Shown: in pieces, positions 8,801 to 11,120 of the stretch | How positions within the stretch are numbered: the stretch's first letter is position 1 | How the letters are laid out: each line of letters opens with the position of its first letter | Source of the DNA: Betaproteobacteria bacterium TMED156 | GTDB lineage: Bacteria; Pseudomonadota; Gammaproteobacteria; Burkholderiales; Burkholderiaceae_A | Assembly: GCA_002171155.1 (NCBI GenBank) | Contig: NHHF01000026.1 | Location: 1 to 11,120 of the forward strand | Direction of reading: 5' to 3' | Length of the DNA: 11,120 bases | The notes under the pieces: model-generated | Told to the model about the DNA's origin: nothing | What the model saw: the letters and a program-made list of their open reading frames with translations, nothing else | Database searches by the model: none | Translations under genes and position numbers: made by a program

Positions 8801-9484
8801 TTTAAAAATTAACTTCACCTGATCAGAATCATTTTTAATTAAGATTGCCCCCATATTTATAGGCAAATTCTCAATCTTATCAATTTGATCAATATTGTTT
8901 TGGTAAATTAAAAGTTTATTTATTTCAATTTTATTCGGTGAATACCTTAGTAAATCCTTATCTGCCTGATCAATCTCATTACTAGAAAATAAAATTGGTA
9001 AACCAGCTAAAAATACTTTGTTTTTGATATTTTTTTTATCGAAAGATATCGAAACTATATCCATTTTTAAATTACTGCTTACAGGATTACGGTTTAAAAA
9101 ACTTACAATACTTTTAAAATTCAGCTCGGATTCCAGTTCATTGATGTGAACAAGGATTTCATCGGAATTTTTTGTGATTTCTATGTTATTAAGAATTAGA
9201 TTGGGTGTTAACCATTTTCCCCAGTCAATTTTTGCATCTTGAATTGAGATTTCGATATTATGTTTTAATAAAACCTTAGGCAAATAAATATCAAATTTCT
9301 CTTTGCTAGTAATTGTACTTTCAATTTCAGGACCTAACCAAAGTCTGACTGCCCCCAAACCAAAAGCAGCCAATACGAAAAACAAAAGAATGCTGCCTAG
9401 AAATAACCTTAACAAGTTGACAATAAACAACTGTCCAAATTTTGAACGTGGTTGTAGATGTTCATTTTTTTTGGAATCACTCAT
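5846..9484 (-). CDS. yhdP: YhdP family AsmA-like envelope protein (DUF3971 / TIGR02099)
   Basis: This very large protein has 1212 residues against about 1266 in E. coli YhdP. One N-terminal membrane segment (about residues 19-47) anchors it in the inner membrane and leaves a long periplasmic part. That part is made of repeating beta-strand segments, as in AsmA/Vps13-like lipid-transfer bridges; YhdP and its relatives TamB and YdbH carry phospholipid to the outer membrane in E. coli. The C-terminal family signature is clear: GKFLKVEPGLARLIGVLNLQ (about 1050-1069), then LPRRIKLDFEDIFSEGFSFD, and NPAVGLGSFIAQYILRDPL (1153-1171) with a closing FEYKLKGSWDSP. The middle is Lys/Asn/Ser-rich and poorly conserved, as usual. 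No frameshift is seen despite many runs of eight T. It is the first gene of the yhdP-nit-tldD-aroG operon and divergent from glnE. The lipid-transport role is by family. Confidence 0.9.
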   Translation of the reverse strand: MSDSKKNEHLQPRSKFGQLFIVNLLRLFLGSILLFFVLAAFGLGAVRLWLGPEIESTITSKEKFDIYLPKVLLKHNIEISIQDAKIDWGKWLTPNLILNNIEITKNSDEILVHINELESELNFKSIVSFLNRNPVSSNLKMDIVSISFDKKNIKNKVFLAGLPILFSSNEIDQADKDLLRYSPNKIEINKLLIYQNNIDQIDKIENLPINMGAILIKNDSDQVKLIFKEIHTESLMSVVPTTGKLNEKDVIFEGFFKELMFKLPKFNNEYNDKVLESLILEGRFEQLGIEKPDSQTRFSGLNGSFILDSSDLYFEFFSENASIFTTEKFPYSDLGVLAVDGKLGIKTPKIKQFLEGKKLKVPINIFKLNLSNSDLKIESKGLLNLDSFSSQSIEIQGEVVFKNPKKIPYYLPKKIGKKTRNWLERGIVSADSVVGSFFYEGPLRSFSGSSDTENTKLEANFFVQNLDLVFSSRWPRIEGINTVITFQNSNFKIINATGFLNETKLSSINGEISNIFSKLPKLLLNGNITGSLDSFIEVSNNSPLEKWLWGVTKTASGEGNTSLNLTLNLDLKKIKNSSFNGNLFFENTEISFAENFLPLKEARGKITFTNKLISKIDIKGELLGGNIEFTNVNKASLKKGIFLSAKGEISGQKLENWLTSNSEISIQEKIYGDTKYNSEIKLFKDFIEVQVSSNLEGITINLPYPLGKDSSKNLKLSGVFLQEKILQDGVLNRTWNIRTNNGLLFLVNQAKSLSSQNRIKLSKGNKFTLVIDDKKFSKITEKNLKDFPQQQSNKISLHQTKIDLENWKGLIYDANNSSINNFFNILDNKNIKFDLFADELKLGNKIFDNIKIKTLITSNGWAGIFSSYQTTGVFNWTKEINKLNAHFSHLHIDKKTSESTESDELFDFDESYNWPSLSIFVDDFKSFKFQGKLAVEANYLKNQRLWDLEKIEIFSKSTRLEASGFWRKFKKNITTKIPYPNGASSNKTITELDFRLDTKNGSNLLDKFGYPDLLAGSGGIVSGQLKWLGSPLDFKIKNTSGDLSLDIQKGKFLKVEPGLARLIGVLNLQSLPRRIKLDFEDIFSEGFSFDKIRGDVSLQTGTANTKNLRVIGTQASIFLEGDVEILNQTQNMRVLVLPELNAGLASLGYVLVNPAVGLGSFIAQYILRDPLRKILAFEYKLKGSWDSPIVESIQQKKPNTDESSIYQNPLEN

Positions 9485-9535
9485 TTTTTAAATTAAAATA
9501 AAGCTCCAATTAACGTTGAGAGATAAAATTATTAC
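9485..9535. promoter_or_regulatory. Divergent yhdP / glnE intergenic region
   Basis: A 51-bp AT-rich gap must hold promoters for both the yhdP operon and glnE. On the plus strand TAAAAT (9524-9529) is a five-of-six -10 box, but no -35 is recognisable. If it is used, transcription would start at or next to the glnE ATG, giving a leaderless or near-leaderless message. The GAGAG at 9518-9522 is rather far from the ATG for a Shine-Dalgarno. On the minus strand TATTTT (9500-9495) is a weak -10 toward yhdP. No clear operator or NtrC-type site is seen. Confidence 0.25.
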
Positions 9536-10045
9536 ATGGAAAATCTTTTTATTGATACTCTTAATTTTTCTGAGTGGGCAAAATCTATTTTCAAGGATTA
9601 TTTAAAAAAAAACTTGATATTAGATCCTGAACTACCGATTAACACAAAAGTTTTGCTTAACCACCGACAAAAACACTGGAGTTCGCTTGAATATCCCAGT
9701 GAACAAGACATATCCTCAGACATAAGACAATATAGAAACTCCTGCATGTTATCAATTATGACAAGGGACTATATGAATTTATCAAGTTTTGATGAAAACC
9801 TTGATAGCATAAGTTCACTAGCAGAAATTTGCATACAAACCTGTTATGAGCATTCAGTTTTAATTGAATCAAAAAAATTTGGTTTGCCAATTGGAAAAGA
9901 AAATAAGTACTCAGATCTAATAATTATAGGTATGGGGAAATTGGGTGGTAGAGAACTAAATCCATCTTCAGATATAGACATAATTTTTGCTCATACAGAA
10001 AATGGGAAAACAGCAGGTGCTAAATACGCAAAAAAAAAATATTGA
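9536..10045 (+). CDS. glnE: GlnE (glutamine synthetase adenylyltransferase/deadenylylase), N-terminal fragment ended by a frameshift
   Basis: GlnE adds AMP to and removes AMP from glutamine synthetase, tuning nitrogen assimilation in response to PII protein and glutamine. This 169-codon frame carries the start of the N-terminal deadenylylase domain. Its nucleotidyltransferase signature is GMGKLGGREL (132-141) followed by SSDIDIIF (144-151), with the two metal-binding aspartates Asp146 and Asp148. The last homologous stretch is ENGKTAG. The frame then crosses ten A and stops at TGA 10043-10045. The rest of GlnE continues at once in the +1 frame (listed separately). As written the fragment lacks the third carboxylate of the active site, which lies past the shift, so alone it should be inactive. 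Upstream is the divergent yhdP operon. It may be one gene with a sequencing error, a pseudogene, or a slippage-expressed gene. Confidence 0.88.
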   Translation: MENLFIDTLNFSEWAKSIFKDYLKKNLILDPELPINTKVLLNHRQKHWSSLEYPSEQDISSDIRQYRNSCMLSIMTRDYMNLSSFDENLDSISSLAEICIQTCYEHSVLIESKKFGLPIGKENKYSDLIIIGMGKLGGRELNPSSDIDIIFAHTENGKTAGAKYAKKKY

Positions 10046-11120
10046 AAATTCATTATTCTTTTCTAAAGTAATAAAAAGAATTTCTGATTTACTAAGTACA
10101 GTAACTGTCGACGGTTACGTATTTAAAGTTGATCTCCGTTTGCGTCCACACGCTGCAATGGGACCAACCAGTATCAGTATTAATGGGTTAAAGGATTATT
10201 TTATAAAGGATGCAATGACCTGGGAGAGATTTTCATGGACTAAAGCTAGAGTTGTGAATTCTCCTTTTATTCAAAAAAGCAACGAATTTAAAAAACATAT
10301 AAATCAATTAAATAAATTAAAAGACGAATTTGTTTTTCGATCGTATCCGGATTTTGAATCACTAGAATCAATAAGAAATTTAAATAAAAAGATTAAGTCA
10401 CAACATAAGATTTCTGGAGAAAAAAATAGGAACGGGTATATATTCAATGTTAAATTAGAAAGTGGAGCAATAAGAGATATCGAATTTCTTGTACAAGTTC
10501 AACAGCTGGTACGTGGTGGAAACAATCATGCCTTAAAATCGTCATCTACTCTTATTACATTAAAGGAGTTATCTAGACTTGAGTTTATTTCGTCAACAAA
10601 TGAAGAAAAAATTTTTGAAGCCTATAAGTTTTGGAGAACAATAGAGCATCACATTCAATATTGTTTCAATAGTCAACTACATACTCTTAACGTTGACAAC
10701 ATTAAAAAAATTACTAAAAGTTTGCGAATTTCTAGCACAACAAAACTAAAACAGGAAATAGTTGATAATCAAAAAAAAATAATTAGCATACTCAACAAAA
10801 CTTTAAATATTCACAAAAGTAATGATTTGTTATTTAATCAAAATTTTTCTAAAATGCCAATAGCAAATTTTGAAAAAAAACTTATTACAAACTCACATAG
10901 CTCATATGATGAGTTAATTTGTTCTCTTAGAAAAAAACCATCCTATTCCAGGATGCTCGACGAATACCCATCGATTCAAGAAAAAATTTTTAATATTACA
11001 AATGAATCTTTGTGGATTGCTGATTACATAAAAAAACATCCCTCGATATTGGATCAATTACTAAAAGATACTTTTAGTACTAAACAAATTGATTTTAAAA
11101 AAGTAAAAAACGATTTAGAA
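10002..11120 (+). CDS. glnE: GlnE continuation in the +1 frame, deadenylylase domain and linker, runs off the window
   Basis: This frame is open to the window edge. An ATG sits at 10002, but GlnE-like sequence is convincing only from about 10038, so the ATG is probably not a true start. The translation opens NIENSLFFSKVIKR, aligning with the ISNHEFF-type segment of betaproteobacterial GlnE. It continues with DGYVFKVDLRLRPHAAMGP, which supplies the third catalytic Asp, and then WERFSWTKARVV. Further on are IRDIEFLVQVQQLVRGG, STLITLKELSRL, FWRTIEHHIQY and SRMLDEYPSI, all familiar GlnE elements in the expected order. With frame restored (nine A), the visible protein has about 528 residues of a usual 900 or more. 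The C-terminal adenylylating domain lies beyond the right edge. About 360 codons without a stop and with well-kept motifs argue against long-standing decay. Confidence 0.85.
   Translation, partial: MGKQQVLNTQKKNIENSLFFSKVIKRISDLLSTVTVDGYVFKVDLRLRPHAAMGPTSISINGLKDYFIKDAMTWERFSWTKARVVNSPFIQKSNEFKKHINQLNKLKDEFVFRSYPDFESLESIRNLNKKIKSQHKISGEKNRNGYIFNVKLESGAIRDIEFLVQVQQLVRGGNNHALKSSSTLITLKELSRLEFISSTNEEKIFEAYKFWRTIEHHIQYCFNSQLHTLNVDNIKKITKSLRISSTTKLKQEIVDNQKKIISILNKTLNIHKSNDLLFNQNFSKMPIANFEKKLITNSHSSYDELICSLRKKPSYSRMLDEYPSIQEKIFNITNESLWIADYIKKHPSILDQLLKDTFSTKQIDFKKVKNDLE
10030..10039 (+). other. A10 homopolymer at the glnE frameshift
   Basis: Ten consecutive A, the longest single-base run I find in the window, sit exactly between the two GlnE reading frames. 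Nine A (or twelve) would fuse them as AKYAKKNIENSLFF. Such tracts are prone to replication, sequencing and RNA-polymerase slippage. The site is therefore either an indel error, a young mutation, or a point where transcriptional slippage makes a fraction of in-frame mRNA. Confidence 0.75.

Noticed and set aside
10002..10004. ATG at 10002 as an independent start for the second half of glnE
   Set aside because: Its first dozen codons overlap the conserved ENGKTAG part in the other frame, do not resemble GlnE, and have no ribosome site; a frameshift at the A10 run explains the data better.

Overview
This window comes from the chromosome of an AT-rich, Gram-negative proteobacterium, most likely a low-GC betaproteobacterium. 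Three things point there. One gene is a YhdP-type envelope protein, which requires an outer membrane. Another is the glutamine synthetase adenylyltransferase GlnE. The order glnE / yhdP-nit-tldD-aroG / cobalamin adenosyltransferase / glcD-glcE resembles, from memory, the order in Burkholderiales. Every protein is rich in Lys, Asn, Ile and Phe, and A/T runs of 7-8 bases are common, as expected of a small AT-driven genome such as a pelagic marine or host-restricted lineage. The lineage call is inference. I see no mobile element, CRISPR array, tRNA, rRNA or prophage.

Layout. Positions 1-1759 (minus strand) hold glcD followed by the start of glcE, which runs off the left edge; together they are two subunits of glycolate oxidase. 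A 49-bp divergent gap follows. Positions 1809-2396 (plus) hold a PduO-type cob(I)alamin adenosyltransferase. It meets tail to tail, 13 bp apart, a tight minus-strand operon covering 9484-2410. In transcription order this operon is yhdP (giant AsmA-like envelope protein), a Nit1-type amidase, tldD (metalloprotease) and aroG (DAHP synthase). Gaps inside the operon are 3, 9 and 4 nt. A 51-bp divergent gap then leads to glnE on the plus strand, which runs off the right edge.

The genes are mostly housekeeping: glycolate oxidation, B12 cofactor activation, entry to aromatic amino acid synthesis, envelope lipid homeostasis, metabolite or peptide clean-up, and nitrogen control. No new multi-gene system is visible.

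Two local anomalies deserve attention. First, glnE is split by a +1 frameshift located at a run of ten A, the longest homopolymer I see in the window. GlnE homology resumes immediately in the new frame and stays open for about 360 codons to the window edge. This could be a sequencing error, a recent pseudogene, or an expressed gene rescued by slippage. Second, glcE has no ATG, GTG or TTG start at the expected place. The best candidate is an ATT codon with the best-placed Shine-Dalgarno sequence in the window, AGGAG, overlapping the glcD stop codon.
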